Shown here piece by piece: positions 16,193 to 25,245 of a DNA stretch of 35,787 bases. A program made the translations under genes and the position numbers. The stretch spans positions 1-35,787 of the forward strand of contig CAMNGO010000003.1 of NCBI GenBank assembly GCA_946538445.1, written 5' to 3'. This stretch comes from an uncultured Lachnospiraceae bacterium. Lineage in GTDB: Bacteria; Bacillota; Clostridia; Lachnospirales; Lachnospiraceae. How positions within the stretch are numbered: position 1 is the stretch's first letter; every line of letters starts with the position of its first letter. The notes beneath the pieces were generated by a model. That model searched no databases and was not told the origin of the DNA. It saw only the letters and a list, made by a program, of their open reading frames with translations.

Positions 16193-17113
16193 ATGCTGGA
16201 ATTATGCCTGATTGGCTGTGGAGGAATGATGCCCCTGCCTTATCGGAGACTGACTTCCCTGATGGCCAGATATAACGGCAGCAGTATCCTGATAGATTGC
16301 GGGGAAGGGACTCAGATTGGGATCAAACAGAAAGGATGGAGTTTTAAACCCATAGATGTTATCTGTTTTACCCACTATCATGCGGATCATATCAGTGGTC
16401 TGCCCGGTCTTCTGCTTACTCTGGGTAATGCAGACAGAACGGAGCCCATTCTCCTGGTAGGACCAAAAGGGCTTATCCATGTGGTCAATTCCCTGAGGGT
16501 AATCGCACCGGATCTTCCTTATCCCATCCTGTTCAGGGAACTGGAGGAGCAGGAAGAGAGAATCGATATGGGCGGTTACTATATCGAGGCATTCCGTGTT
16601 AATCACAATGTGACCTGCTATGGCTATGCCATCTGTGTGGACAGGGCAGGCCGGTTTGATGTGGACAGAGCCAAATCCAATGGGATACCCATGAAGTATT
16701 GGAGCCGGCTCCACAAAGGGGAGACCATTGAAACCCCTGAAGGAATCACTTACACCAGTGATATGGTGCTGGGCCCGGACAGAAAGGGTTTAAAATGTGT
16801 CTACACCACAGATACCAGACCTGCAAAATATATCTACCAATATGCAGCGCAGGCGGATCTATTTGTCTGTGAGGGCATGTACGGAAACCCGGAGAAGAAA
16901 GAGAAAGCGATGCTGAATCGGCACATGATGATGTCCGAGGCGGCAAAGATTGCAAATAAGGCACAGGCAAAACGCCTGTGGCTTACCCATTATAGTCCGT
17001 CCTTAGCTTATCCGGAAGAATACCTGGAAGATATCCGGAAGATTTGTCCATTTGCAGAACTTGGAAAAGACGGAAAGAGTCTGACTCTTCGGTTTGAAGA
17101 AGAGGATTCCTGA
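16193..17113 (+). CDS. rnz: Ribonuclease Z-like metallo-beta-lactamase fold hydrolase
   Basis: This encodes 306 residues. RNase Z endonucleases cut the 3' trailer from pre-tRNAs. Seen here: the N-terminal strand MLELCLIGCGGMMPLPYR, ILIDCGEGTQIGI, the metal-binding FTHYHADHISGLPGLLLTL (HxHxDH motif), VYTTDTRP with a metal-ligand Asp, LFVCEGMYG and LWLTHYSPS with a further His. The order matches RNase Z. HYHADH replaces the more usual HLHGDH, and the exosite arm appears short, so a related nuclease of the same fold is possible. GAGGAAAT at about 16180-16187 precedes ATG 16193. It lies between rimI and tsaD, fitting a tRNA-maturation role. The 60-base gap after rimI contains no terminator. Confidence 0.8.
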   Translation: MLELCLIGCGGMMPLPYRRLTSLMARYNGSSILIDCGEGTQIGIKQKGWSFKPIDVICFTHYHADHISGLPGLLLTLGNADRTEPILLVGPKGLIHVVNSLRVIAPDLPYPILFRELEEQEERIDMGGYYIEAFRVNHNVTCYGYAICVDRAGRFDVDRAKSNGIPMKYWSRLHKGETIETPEGITYTSDMVLGPDRKGLKCVYTTDTRPAKYIYQYAAQADLFVCEGMYGNPEKKEKAMLNRHMMMSEAAKIANKAQAKRLWLTHYSPSLAYPEEYLEDIRKICPFAELGKDGKSLTLRFEEEDS

Positions 17114-17137
17114 GAGTAACGCAGCTTTGGAGGAAAT

Positions 17138-18172
17138 ATGGAAAAGAATAAGAAGGATATACGGATCCTGGCCGTCGAGACATCCTGTGACGAGACAGCC
17201 GCAGCCGTCGTACAAAACGGCAGGGAAGTATTATCCAATGTTATATATACACAGATTAAGCTCCATACCGTCTTCGGGGGTGTTGTCCCGGAGATTGCAT
17301 CCAGAAAGCATATCGAGAAGATCAATCCGGTCATTGAGACTGCCCTCAGTGAGGCGGGTGTCACTCTGGATGAGATTGATGCGGTGGCTGTCACATATGG
17401 CCCCGGACTTGTGGGTGCTTTGCTGGTTGGGGTGGCCGAAGCCAAGGCCATAGCTTATGGAGCCGGGAAAGCATTGATCGGTGTTCATCATATCGAGGGA
17501 CATATCAGTGCCAATTACATTGAACATAAAGAACTGGAACCTCCGTTCCTCTGTCTGGTGGCATCCGGGGGTCATTCCCACCTGGTGATGGTCAAGGACT
17601 ATGGTGTATACGAAATCATAGGAAGAACCAGGGATGATGCAGCGGGGGAAGCTTTTGACAAGGTTGCCAGGGCTATCGGGCTTGGTTATCCCGGAGGACC
17701 GAAAGTGGATAAACTTGCCAGGGAAGGGAATCGGCACGCCATCACTTTCCCCAGGGCAAAGATTATGGACCACCCGGATGATTTCAGCTTCAGCGGCCTG
17801 AAATCTGCCGTACTGAATTATCTGAATCAATGCCAGATGAAGGGAATCGAGGTTAACCGGGCAGATGTAGCCGCTTCATTTCAGCAGGCGGTAATAGACG
17901 TGCTGACGGAACATACCATTGATGCTGCCAAAAGGATCGGTGTAGATAAAGTAGCCATCGCCGGCGGTGTGGCTTCCAATTCTTCACTTCGAAGCCAGAT
18001 GAAAGAAGCCTGTGCCCGCAGCAGGATGCGTTTCTATTACCCATCCCCGGTTTATTGCACCGATAATGCAGCTATGATCGGTACAGCGGCATATTACGAA
18101 TACATAAAAGGGGTACGCCACGGCTGGGATCTGAACGCCATCGCGAACCTGAAGATTGGTGAGAGAAGATAA
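17138..18172 (+). CDS. tsaD: tRNA N6-adenosine threonylcarbamoyltransferase TsaD
   Basis: This 344-residue catalytic subunit of t6A synthesis transfers threonylcarbamoyl to A37 of ANN-decoding tRNAs. [16 protein letters not shown] opens the ASKHA fold; [30 protein letters not shown] and the metal-binding HxxxH in [14 protein letters not shown] follow. [12 protein letters not shown], the [10 protein letters not shown] loop, [31 protein letters not shown] and the metal-ligand Asp in CTDNAAMIG complete the signature. GGAGGAAAT precedes ATG 17138. It is 24 bases after rnz. With tsaE and tsaB in the same run, only the TsaC/Sua5 step is missing from the window. Confidence 0.97.
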   Translation: MEKNKKDIRILAVETSCDETAAAVVQNGREVLSNVIYTQIKLHTVFGGVVPEIASRKHIEKINPVIETALSEAGVTLDEIDAVAVTYGPGLVGALLVGVAEAKAIAYGAGKALIGVHHIEGHISANYIEHKELEPPFLCLVASGGHSHLVMVKDYGVYEIIGRTRDDAAGEAFDKVARAIGLGYPGGPKVDKLAREGNRHAITFPRAKIMDHPDDFSFSGLKSAVLNYLNQCQMKGIEVNRADVAASFQQAVIDVLTEHTIDAAKRIGVDKVAIAGGVASNSSLRSQMKEACARSRMRFYYPSPVYCTDNAAMIGTAAYYEYIKGVRHGWDLNAIANLKIGERR

Positions 18173-18176
18173 AACT

Positions 18177-18884
18177 ATGGATGAGAACAGGACGATAGCC
18201 ATCGTTATGGCTGCCGGAAGGGGCAGCCGGATGAAATCAGACATCAATAAAGTATACCTGGAACTTCTGGGAAAACCGGTGTTGTATTATTCTCTGATAG
18301 CCTTTGAGAGAAGCAGGATCCATGAAGTGATCATCGTGGTTTCCCCGGGGGATGAAGATTATGTGCGCAAGGAGATCGTGGAGGCTTACGGCCTGAGGAA
18401 AGTGACAAAGATCGTGACGGGAGGCAAGGAACGATTTGAGTCGGTATCTAACGGAATCGATGCGTGCCCGGAGGAGGGCTACATCTTTATCCACGACGGT
18501 GCCAGGCCCTTTATCCTGCCGGAACAGATCAATACCTGCATCGAAGAGACAACCAGATATAAAGCTTGTGCAGTAGCTATGCCGGTGAAAGATACCATAA
18601 GGATCGTGGACGAAGAAGGCTACTCCTCCCTCACTCCAAACCGGAACTATGTATGGCAGATGCAGACACCCCAATGCTTTCTTTTGTCGGAAGCAAAAAA
18701 AGCCTACAAGATCATGATGGAATCCGGTGACAGGGACATCACGGACGATGTGATGGTACTGGAACGATACGGAAACAGACGATCCAAAATGATTCCGGGC
18801 AGCTATGATAATATAAAACTTACCACACCGGAAGATATGGTGTTTGGAGAAAGCATCCTGAAAAGGTATTTAGGAGATGAATGA
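18177..18884 (+). CDS. ispD: 2-C-methyl-D-erythritol 4-phosphate cytidylyltransferase IspD
   Basis: This 235-residue nucleotidyltransferase of the MEP isoprenoid pathway forms CDP-methylerythritol from MEP and CTP. It shows AIVMAAGRGSRMKSDINK (nucleotide-binding loop), KPVLYYSL, VTGGKERFESVSNGI, IHDGARPFI, AVAMPVKDTIRIV, QTPQCF and ITDDVMVLERYG, all in family order, and IKLTTPEDM near the end. ATG 18177 follows a weak GAGAGAAG site at 18161-18168 and begins 4 bases after the tsaD stop, indicating coupling. An in-frame TTG at 18156 would overlap tsaD and is not needed. The clpX-like gene begins 3 bases after its stop. Confidence 0.94.
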   Translation: MDENRTIAIVMAAGRGSRMKSDINKVYLELLGKPVLYYSLIAFERSRIHEVIIVVSPGDEDYVRKEIVEAYGLRKVTKIVTGGKERFESVSNGIDACPEEGYIFIHDGARPFILPEQINTCIEETTRYKACAVAMPVKDTIRIVDEEGYSSLTPNRNYVWQMQTPQCFLLSEAKKAYKIMMESGDRDITDDVMVLERYGNRRSKMIPGSYDNIKLTTPEDMVFGESILKRYLGDE

Positions 18885-18887
18885 CAG

Positions 18888-20483
18888 ATGATAAATATGA
18901 TGAATATGCCGGAAGATATGATCCGAAATGGATTGGGATCCGGGAACATTTCCTGTGATTCTTTGTATCCGGAAGACAGACCGTATAAAATAAACATGCT
19001 TGAATCTGATGATTATGACGATGCAGAGGAAGATTCGGAGGAGGAAGAAGCCGAAGAAGTCGAGGTGATCGATAACGAAGATGACGATGATGAAGGCCCT
19101 GAGAAGAAGGGACCGGAATACTGCAGTGTCTGCCATCGCAGCGAATCCCAGGGAGCTACTCTGATCCACATGCCCAATAACATGTGTATCTGCACGGACT
19201 GTATGCAGAAATCTTTTGATGCCTTCGGGAAAGGATTCCCGGGAGGAGGAGTCCAGTTCCTCGACCTGTCCAATTTTGATTTCAACAGTCTGAAGAATAT
19301 GAATCTCGGAGACCTGCTTACCGGCTCCAACACGATTCAGAAACCTAAAAAAGCCAAGAAGAAGAAAAAGAAGAAAAAACAGGAAGAAACAACCCTCACT
19401 TTGAAAAACATACCTGCTCCCCATCAGATCAAGGCCAGTCTTGACGAGTATGTGATCGGCCAGGATTATGCAAAAAAAGTGATGTCTGTTGCTGTTTACA
19501 ATCATTATAAACGTGTGATCACCAACACGATGGATGAAATCGAGATCGACAAATCCAACATGTTGATGATCGGACCGACAGGTTCCGGAAAAACCTATCT
19601 GGTGAAAACTCTGGCCAGATTGCTGAACGTTCCTCTGGCTATCTGCGATGCCACTTCCCTCACGGAAGCAGGTTATATCGGTGACGATGTGGAAAGTGTA
19701 CTCTCCAAACTGCTTGCCAATGCGGATAATGACGTGGAGAAGGCAGAAAGAGGAATCATCTTTATCGACGAGATCGATAAGATCGCCAAGAAGAAAAATA
19801 CTACCAGCCGGGACGTCAGCGGGGAATCCGTACAGCAGGCCCTCCTCAAACTTCTGGAAGGAAGCGAGGTGGAAGTTCCTGTGGGGGCCAGTTCAAAGAA
19901 TGCCATGGTTCCTACAACCATGATGGACACCAGGAATATTCTTTTTATCTGCGGAGGTGCTTTCCCTGATCTGGACCAGATCATCAAGCAGAGGATGAAG
20001 AAGCAGACATCCATCGGCTTCCGTGCTGAGTTAAAGGATAAATATGATAATGAAGAGAACATCCTGCAGTATGTTACCATCGAAGATATCCGCAAGTTTG
20101 GCATGATTCCGGAATTCATAGGCCGGCTGCCGATCCTCTTTACCCTGAAACCTCTCTCCAAAGAGATGCTGGTAGATATCCTGAAAGAGCCTAAGAATGC
20201 CATCATTAAGCAGTATCAGAAACTGTTGGCTCTGGATGAGGTGGATCTTCAGTTTGAAGACGGTGCTCTGACCGCCATCGCTGAAAAGGCCATGGAGAAA
20301 GATACGGGAGCAAGAGCTCTGCGGGCAATCATCGAGGAGATCATGTTGGATATCATGTTCGAGATTCCAAAAGATGACAATATCGGAAGGGTTATCATCA
20401 CGGAAGATTACATCCGTAATCACGGACTGCCCATCATAGAGATGAGGCAATATCTTCAGCTAAAACAACAAGACGATAAATAG
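18888..20483 (+). CDS. Divergent ClpX-like AAA+ unfoldase with acidic N-terminal extension
   Basis: This encodes 531 residues, about 110 longer than ordinary ClpX. Residues ~40-72 are strongly acidic. A ClpX-type zinc finger follows (Cys79, Cys82, Cys102, Cys105). Next is a linker with a run of lysines (~153-163), then a complete AAA+ module: Walker A GPTGSGKT (229-236), Walker B/DEIDK (294-298), ICGGAFPDLDQ, arginine-finger region EFIGRLPI and sensor-2 GARALRAIIEE. The ClpP-docking tripeptide IGF is present (376-378), so pairing with ClpP is plausible. Differences from canonical ClpX: pore loop GYIG (262-265) instead of GYVG, and the RKH substrate loop replaced by GASSKNAMVPTT. ATG 18888 has AGGAG 11 bases upstream. 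It is the last gene of the secA run and may be a second ClpX with altered substrate choice (inference). Confidence 0.85.
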   Translation: MINMMNMPEDMIRNGLGSGNISCDSLYPEDRPYKINMLESDDYDDAEEDSEEEEAEEVEVIDNEDDDDEGPEKKGPEYCSVCHRSESQGATLIHMPNNMCICTDCMQKSFDAFGKGFPGGGVQFLDLSNFDFNSLKNMNLGDLLTGSNTIQKPKKAKKKKKKKKQEETTLTLKNIPAPHQIKASLDEYVIGQDYAKKVMSVAVYNHYKRVITNTMDEIEIDKSNMLMIGPTGSGKTYLVKTLARLLNVPLAICDATSLTEAGYIGDDVESVLSKLLANADNDVEKAERGIIFIDEIDKIAKKKNTTSRDVSGESVQQALLKLLEGSEVEVPVGASSKNAMVPTTMMDTRNILFICGGAFPDLDQIIKQRMKKQTSIGFRAELKDKYDNEENILQYVTIEDIRKFGMIPEFIGRLPILFTLKPLSKEMLVDILKEPKNAIIKQYQKLLALDEVDLQFEDGALTAIAEKAMEKDTGARALRAIIEEIMLDIMFEIPKDDNIGRVIITEDYIRNHGLPIIEMRQYLQLKQQDDK

Positions 20484-20499
20484 TATAGGCTGACATTTA

Positions 20500-20538
20500 C
20501 CCCATCTGAGGGATTGCTTCTCAGATGGGGATTTTTTT
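20500..20538 (+). terminator. Terminator of the secA-to-clpX run
   Basis: CCCCATCTGAG (20500-20510) and CTCAGATGGGG (20520-20530) form a perfect 11-bp stem with a 9-base loop, followed by A and seven T residues. Confidence 0.95.
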
Positions 20539-20652
20539 ACATTTTCATATGAAATCTTGAATTTCTTGTATGGATATGTAAAAATAAAAGGGACTACAAT
20601 TGTATGATTCATGATAGATTCCCTTGAATTAAAGGGTTACACAGGAGGCAAT

Positions 20653-22617
20653 ATGGACGATTTATATTTGAAATATTTAAAAAGCCTGTCGGTGCAGTAC
20701 CCGACCATCGCCAAGGCTTCCACAGAGATGATTAACCTGCAGGCAAGACTTAATCTTCCCAAGGAAACAGAGCATTTTGTATCGGATATTCATGGGGAAT
20801 ATGAACAGTTCCTTCATATTCTCAGAAATGGTTCCGGAGCCATCCGTAATAAGATAGAGGATGTATTTGGCAGCACCCTCTCCCAGAAAGATAAGAAGAG
20901 TCTGGCTGCTCTGATCTACTATCCGGAGCAGAAAGTGGAGCAGATGAAACTGCATCTGTCCCAGGAAGACCTTTTGGACTGGTATAAAGTTTCCCTTCAC
21001 CGGCTGGTGGCTGTGTGTAAGGAAAGCTCTGCCAAATACACCCGGTCAAGATTACGTAAGAATCTGCCGCCGGACTATGCATATATCCTTGAAGAACTGC
21101 TCAGTGAGAATAACCGGGTAGTACAGAAAGAAGAATATTACAACGAGATATTTGATACCATCATCCGTATTAATCGCGCCAAGGAGTTCATCGTGGCCAT
21201 CTCCACGGCCATCCAGAGACTGGTTGTTACCAGACTTCACATCATCGGAGATATCTTTGACAGGGGCCCGGGTCCTCACATCATCATGGATCACCTGATG
21301 AAAGACAATGTGGAAGTAGATTTCCAGTGGGGCAATCACGATATCGTATGGATGGGTGCAGCCTCCGGATCCTGGGTATGTATCGCCAACGTGATCAGGC
21401 TCTGTGCCCGCTATAATAACATGGATGTGCTGGAGGACGGTTACGGAATCAACCTCCTCCCATTAGCCACCTTTGCCCTGGACACCTATAAGGATGATCC
21501 TTGTGAGATCTTCCGTGGCAAGACCATGGTGGAGGTGCCGGAAAATGAGCTTGAACTCAATACCAAGATGCACAAAGCCATCGCAATCCTTCAGTTTAAG
21601 CTGGAAGGACAGGTCATCAAAAAACATCCGGAGTTCAAGATGGAGAAGAGAAATCTTCTGGATAAGATCAATTATGATAATGGAACCATCACCATCGACG
21701 GCAAAACCTATCCACTCCTGGATACCTCCTTCCCAACCATTATGCCGGAGGATCCCTATGCACTGACCCCGGAAGAAGAAGAGCTTATGAACAGGCTCTG
21801 CCTTAATTTTAAAAACTGTGAGAAGCTGCAGGAGCACATCCGCTTTATGTTTAACAAGGGAAGTATGTACCTGTGTTATAACGGTAATCTTCTCTATCAT
21901 GGCTGTGTGCCTATCGATGAGGATGGGATGTTCCGAGAGGTACTGATTAAGGATAAATACTACAAGGGCAAGGGCCTCTATGATATCCTGGAATACTATA
22001 TGAGAAAAGGATATTATGAGCAGGAGGACGAAGAGGAACATGAATATGGAAAAGATATCATGTGGTACACCTGGTCCAACGAGAATTCCCCGGTCTTCGG
22101 CAAGGAGAAGATGGCAACCTTTGAGCGGTACTTTATCGATGACAAATCACTCCATGAGGAAAGGAAAGACTATTATTATCAACTCATAGAAAATGAGGAG
22201 ATGGTAAACCGGATCATGGTGGAATTTGGACTGAATCCGGATACCGCCCATATCATAAACGGACATATGCCGGTGAAGACCAAGAAGGGAGAGTCCCCGG
22301 TAAAATGCGGCGGCAAGGTTATGATCATCGATGGTGGTTTCTCCAAAGCCTACCATAAGACCACAGGTATCTCGGGATATACTCTGATCTACAATTCCTA
22401 CGGATTACGTCTGGTAGCCCACGAGGCGTTCACCTCCACAGAGGATGTGATCGAGAAGGAGATTGACGTACATTCCAGTACGGTAATTCGCGAACTTAAC
22501 AGCGTGAGAGAGAGGGTCTATGATACAGAAAACGGAAAGAAATTCCGTGAGAAGATCAAAGACCTGGAAGAGCTGCTTCTGGCCTATCGTTCTGGTCTTA
22601 TCCTGGAAAGAGAGTAA
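20653..22617 (+). CDS. fbp: Fructose-1,6-bisphosphatase, class III
   Basis: This 654-residue gluconeogenic phosphatase of the Firmicutes-type class III (metallophosphatase fold) hydrolyses fructose 1,6-bisphosphate to fructose 6-phosphate. Metal-binding phosphoesterase motifs are all visible: VSDIHGEYEQF, GDIFDRGPGPH, QWGNHDIVWMG, and later YHGCVPIDEDG and INGHMPV with KCGGKVMIIDGGFSKAYH. Length matches the class (about 640-670). ATG 20653 follows AGGAGG at 20643-20648; the in-frame ATG at 20611 lies before this site and is rejected. It stands alone between terminators. Presence of both lactate oxidation and fbp fits growth on organic acids with gluconeogenesis. Confidence 0.96.
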   Translation: MDDLYLKYLKSLSVQYPTIAKASTEMINLQARLNLPKETEHFVSDIHGEYEQFLHILRNGSGAIRNKIEDVFGSTLSQKDKKSLAALIYYPEQKVEQMKLHLSQEDLLDWYKVSLHRLVAVCKESSAKYTRSRLRKNLPPDYAYILEELLSENNRVVQKEEYYNEIFDTIIRINRAKEFIVAISTAIQRLVVTRLHIIGDIFDRGPGPHIIMDHLMKDNVEVDFQWGNHDIVWMGAASGSWVCIANVIRLCARYNNMDVLEDGYGINLLPLATFALDTYKDDPCEIFRGKTMVEVPENELELNTKMHKAIAILQFKLEGQVIKKHPEFKMEKRNLLDKINYDNGTITIDGKTYPLLDTSFPTIMPEDPYALTPEEEELMNRLCLNFKNCEKLQEHIRFMFNKGSMYLCYNGNLLYHGCVPIDEDGMFREVLIKDKYYKGKGLYDILEYYMRKGYYEQEDEEEHEYGKDIMWYTWSNENSPVFGKEKMATFERYFIDDKSLHEERKDYYYQLIENEEMVNRIMVEFGLNPDTAHIINGHMPVKTKKGESPVKCGGKVMIIDGGFSKAYHKTTGISGYTLIYNSYGLRLVAHEAFTSTEDVIEKEIDVHSSTVIRELNSVRERVYDTENGKKFREKIKDLEELLLAYRSGLILERE

Positions 22618-22679
22618 TCCTTTCTAATGAGGATTATTCGCCTGATCCTTATTTATAAAAACTGAAAATGATCCTATCC

Positions 22680-22722
22680 GGAACCAAAATGGACTTTCAT
22701 AGGCTATTTTGGTTCCTTCTTT
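22680..22722 (+). terminator. Terminator after fbp
   Basis: GGAACCAAAAT (22680-22690) and ATTTTGGTTCC (22706-22716) form a perfect 11-bp stem with a 15-base loop. The tail (TTCTTT) is only moderately T-rich. The A-rich run on the other side could aid termination on the opposite strand. Confidence 0.7.
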
Positions 22723-22775
22723 ATCCGAATATATTTTCTCAGATGGAAATTTAACGATTTAATGGACTGATGTGA

Positions 22776-22803
22776 TTGACAAATAGCGGCAACCTGTTAT
22801 ATA
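22776..22803 (+). promoter_or_regulatory. ilvBN promoter
   Basis: A consensus TTGACA at 22776-22781 and TATATA at 22798-22803, preceded by TGT (extended -10), with 16-base spacing. TATATT at 22800-22805 with 18-base spacing is an alternative. The start would be near 22811, leaving a leader of only about 38 bases, too short for a T-box or leader-peptide attenuator. Confidence 0.65.
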
Positions 22804-22848
22804 TTCTAAATTATCATGCAATAATTATGGGAAAAGGAGTATAACAAG

Positions 22849-24582
22849 ATGAAGATTTCTGGCAACAAGTTGTTTGTGACGGCGTTGAAAAAAGAAGGCG
22901 TGGATACGGTTTTCGGGTATCCGGGCGGTATGGTCGTCAATCTTCTCGATGAACTCTATAATGCCCCGGGAATAAATATGGTACTTCCAAGACATGAACA
23001 AGGCCTGATCCATGCGGCGGACGGATATGCAAGAGCCACCGGCAAGGTGGGGGTATGTCTTGTAACAAGCGGCCCCGGAGCGACGAATCTGGTTACGGGG
23101 ATCGCCAATGCCAACTATGACAGTATTCCGCTGGTATGCTTCACCGGGCAGGTTCCGGAGTATCTGATCGGAAATGATGCTTTCCAGGAAGTGGACATCG
23201 TCGGAATCACGAGAAATGTGGCCAAATTTGTCATTATGGTTCGTGACCGTGAGATGCTTGCCCAGAGGATTAAAGAAGCCTTCTATATCGCCCGGTCCGG
23301 GAAACCGGGACCGGTGCTGGTAGACCTTCCGGCGGACGTTATGGCGGAACTGGGCTCCACGTCCTACCCCACAGAAGTAACAATTCGCGGATATAAACCC
23401 AACACCAGTATCCATATCGGTCAGCTTAAGAAAGCTCTCACTTTATTAAAGAGAGCCAAGAAACCAATGTTCCTGATCGGTGGCGGTGTTAATATCGCCG
23501 GAGCACAGGCGGAGTTGACGGAACTGGTAGAAAAACTGGAGATTCCTGTGGTGACTTCCGTCATGGGCAGGGGAGCTATCGCGACAGACCATCGATTATA
23601 TTTTGGCAACATCGGTATGCATGGATGTTTTACGGCAAACCGCATTGCCAATGAATGTGATCTGATGGTTTCCATCGGATGCCGCTTTAATGACCGTGTC
23701 ACAGGAAGGATCGCAACATTTGCCCCGAATGCCAAGATCATTCATATTGATATCGAATCGGCAGCAATCTCAAGAAATATCATCGTTGATATCCCCATCG
23801 TGTCGGACGCCAAACTGGCAATCACCAAGATGCTGGAACTGACCAAACCGATGAAACATGAGAAATGGGTGGCTGATATCGTTAAGTGGCAGGAGAAATA
23901 CCCTCTTTCTGTGGACTGTACGTCCGGCGTCAACCCCCAGAAGATCATGGAAACTTTAAATGAGATCTATGCAGATAAAGATACCATCTTTACTTCCGAT
24001 GTGGGACAGCATCAGATGTGGGCTAATCAATACCTGAGACTGGATGACCGACATCGTCTGATTCAGTCCGGCGGACTGGGTACCATGGGATTCGGCCTTC
24101 CCTCTGCCGTGGGAGCACAGATTGGCTGCCGGGAGAAGGAAGTCGTGTCTATCAACGGTGACGGCGGATTCCAGATGAACATGCAGGAGCTGGCCACAGG
24201 GGTTGTGGAAAGCCTTCCTCTGGTCAACGTTATTCTGAATAACACCTTCCTTGGCATGGTTCGCCAGATGCAGACCCAATTCCATAAAGGACGTTTTGCA
24301 CTTACCAATCTGAACTGCTATAAATCAGAGACAGGGGAAGTGATCGATAAAGGATTTGAGGAGATGGAATATGTGCCTAACTTTGTGAAAGTGGCTGAAA
24401 GTTATAACTCCAAAGGCTATCGTGTCACAAAGGATGAAGACCTGAAATCCACCATAGAAGAAGCCAGAGCGTATGCCATGGAGCACAAAAGACCGGTCAT
24501 CGTGGAATGCATGGTATCTCCGGACCAGCTGGTAATGCCATGGATTCCGGGCGGTAAGAGTTTTGACGATATATTATTATAA
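22849..24582 (+). CDS. ilvB: Acetolactate synthase large (catalytic) subunit
   Basis: This 577-residue ThDP enzyme makes acetolactate or acetohydroxybutyrate, the first common step of valine, leucine and isoleucine synthesis. The N-terminal PYR domain has VDTVFGYPGGMVVNLLDEL and the ThDP-activating Glu in LPRHEQGLIHAADGYARATG. The central FAD-binding domain has GCRFNDRVTGRIATFA. The C-terminal PP domain has the GDGGFQMNMQELAT motif followed by NNTFLGMVRQMQ. AAAGGAG precedes ATG 22849. ilvN starts 12 bases after the stop. The paired regulatory subunit shows it is the anabolic, feedback-regulated type rather than the catabolic one. Confidence 0.96.
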   Translation: MKISGNKLFVTALKKEGVDTVFGYPGGMVVNLLDELYNAPGINMVLPRHEQGLIHAADGYARATGKVGVCLVTSGPGATNLVTGIANANYDSIPLVCFTGQVPEYLIGNDAFQEVDIVGITRNVAKFVIMVRDREMLAQRIKEAFYIARSGKPGPVLVDLPADVMAELGSTSYPTEVTIRGYKPNTSIHIGQLKKALTLLKRAKKPMFLIGGGVNIAGAQAELTELVEKLEIPVVTSVMGRGAIATDHRLYFGNIGMHGCFTANRIANECDLMVSIGCRFNDRVTGRIATFAPNAKIIHIDIESAAISRNIIVDIPIVSDAKLAITKMLELTKPMKHEKWVADIVKWQEKYPLSVDCTSGVNPQKIMETLNEIYADKDTIFTSDVGQHQMWANQYLRLDDRHRLIQSGGLGTMGFGLPSAVGAQIGCREKEVVSINGDGGFQMNMQELATGVVESLPLVNVILNNTFLGMVRQMQTQFHKGRFALTNLNCYKSETGEVIDKGFEEMEYVPNFVKVAESYNSKGYRVTKDEDLKSTIEEARAYAMEHKRPVIVECMVSPDQLVMPWIPGGKSFDDILL

Positions 24583-24594
24583 GGAGGGACAACC

Positions 24595-25113
24595 ATGAGG
24601 GAAGTCAGCAATATAAAGAAAAAAAGATGGGTCTCTCTTTATGTGGAGAACCGGATCGGTGTTATGGCCCGCATCGCCAGTATGATGGCGGGGAAATCCT
24701 ACAATATTGACAGCATTACTGTCGGGAAGACAGAAGATCCCACGGTATCTCGTATGACAATCGGTTTATCCTCCGATGATCCGACTTTTGAACAGATCAA
24801 GAAACAGTTGAATCGATGCGTGGAGGTCATCAAGCTGAATGATATCACAGATGCCCCAACACACATGAAGGAGATACTTTTCTTCAAGATTCACGATTGT
24901 TCAGAATTCGAGAAGGGGGAGATCTTCCGGATCGCCACCGTATTTGGAGCGAAAGCCATCGATTACGGTATCGACAGTGTTCTTCTGGAATGTGTCGCCA
25001 CCGAGGGAAAGAATAATGATCTTATCAAACTGCTCATGGAGAAATTCAAGAAAGTAGAAGTGGTTCGTGGCGGTATCGTAGCCATCGAATCCATCAGTAT
25101 GACTGATCGATAA
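24595..25113 (+). CDS. ilvN: Acetolactate synthase regulatory subunit
   Basis: This 172-residue partner of IlvB stimulates catalysis and confers feedback inhibition by branched-chain amino acids. The N-terminal ACT domain reads RWVSLYVENRIGVMARIASM, then YNIDSITVGKTEDPTVSRMTI, the valine-binding fold. The C-terminal ALS small-subunit domain carries RIATVFGAKAIDYG and ends VVRGGIVAIES. This is the long form of the subunit. AAGGAGGG at 24581-24588 precedes ATG 24595. It is translationally close to ilvB and ends the operon at the terminator 25157-25195. Confidence 0.95.
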   Translation: MREVSNIKKKRWVSLYVENRIGVMARIASMMAGKSYNIDSITVGKTEDPTVSRMTIGLSSDDPTFEQIKKQLNRCVEVIKLNDITDAPTHMKEILFFKIHDCSEFEKGEIFRIATVFGAKAIDYGIDSVLLECVATEGKNNDLIKLLMEKFKKVEVVRGGIVAIESISMTDR

Positions 25114-25156
25114 AAACGAGCAAACTGTTGGTTGTAATAATAAGAGCTGAGAAAAC

Positions 25157-25195
25157 AGTGCCGGGAAGATAGTGCCTCCCGGCACTTTCTTTTTT
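25157..25195 (+). terminator. Terminator after ilvN
   Basis: AGTGCCGGGA (25157-25166) and TCCCGGCACT (25177-25186) form a perfect 10-bp stem with a 10-base loop, followed by a T-rich tail (25186-25195, one C). Confidence 0.92.
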
Positions 25196-25204
25196 AAGAG
25201 ATAC

Positions 25205-25233
25205 TTGACAGGCGGAAAACATTAATATATTAT
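25205..25233 (+). promoter_or_regulatory. Adhesin gene promoter
   Basis: A consensus TTGACA at 25205-25210, a 17-base spacer and TATTAT at 25228-25233. It is followed within about 15 bases by the repeat cluster at 25246-25275. Confidence 0.7.
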
Positions 25234-25245
25234 ATAACTGTAAAA

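Noticed and set aside
22618-22848. T-box or leader-peptide attenuator ahead of ilvB
   Set aside because: No T-box sequence (TGGnACCGCG-like) or run of branched-chain codons was found; the hairpin at 22680-22716 lies upstream of the promoter and serves fbp.
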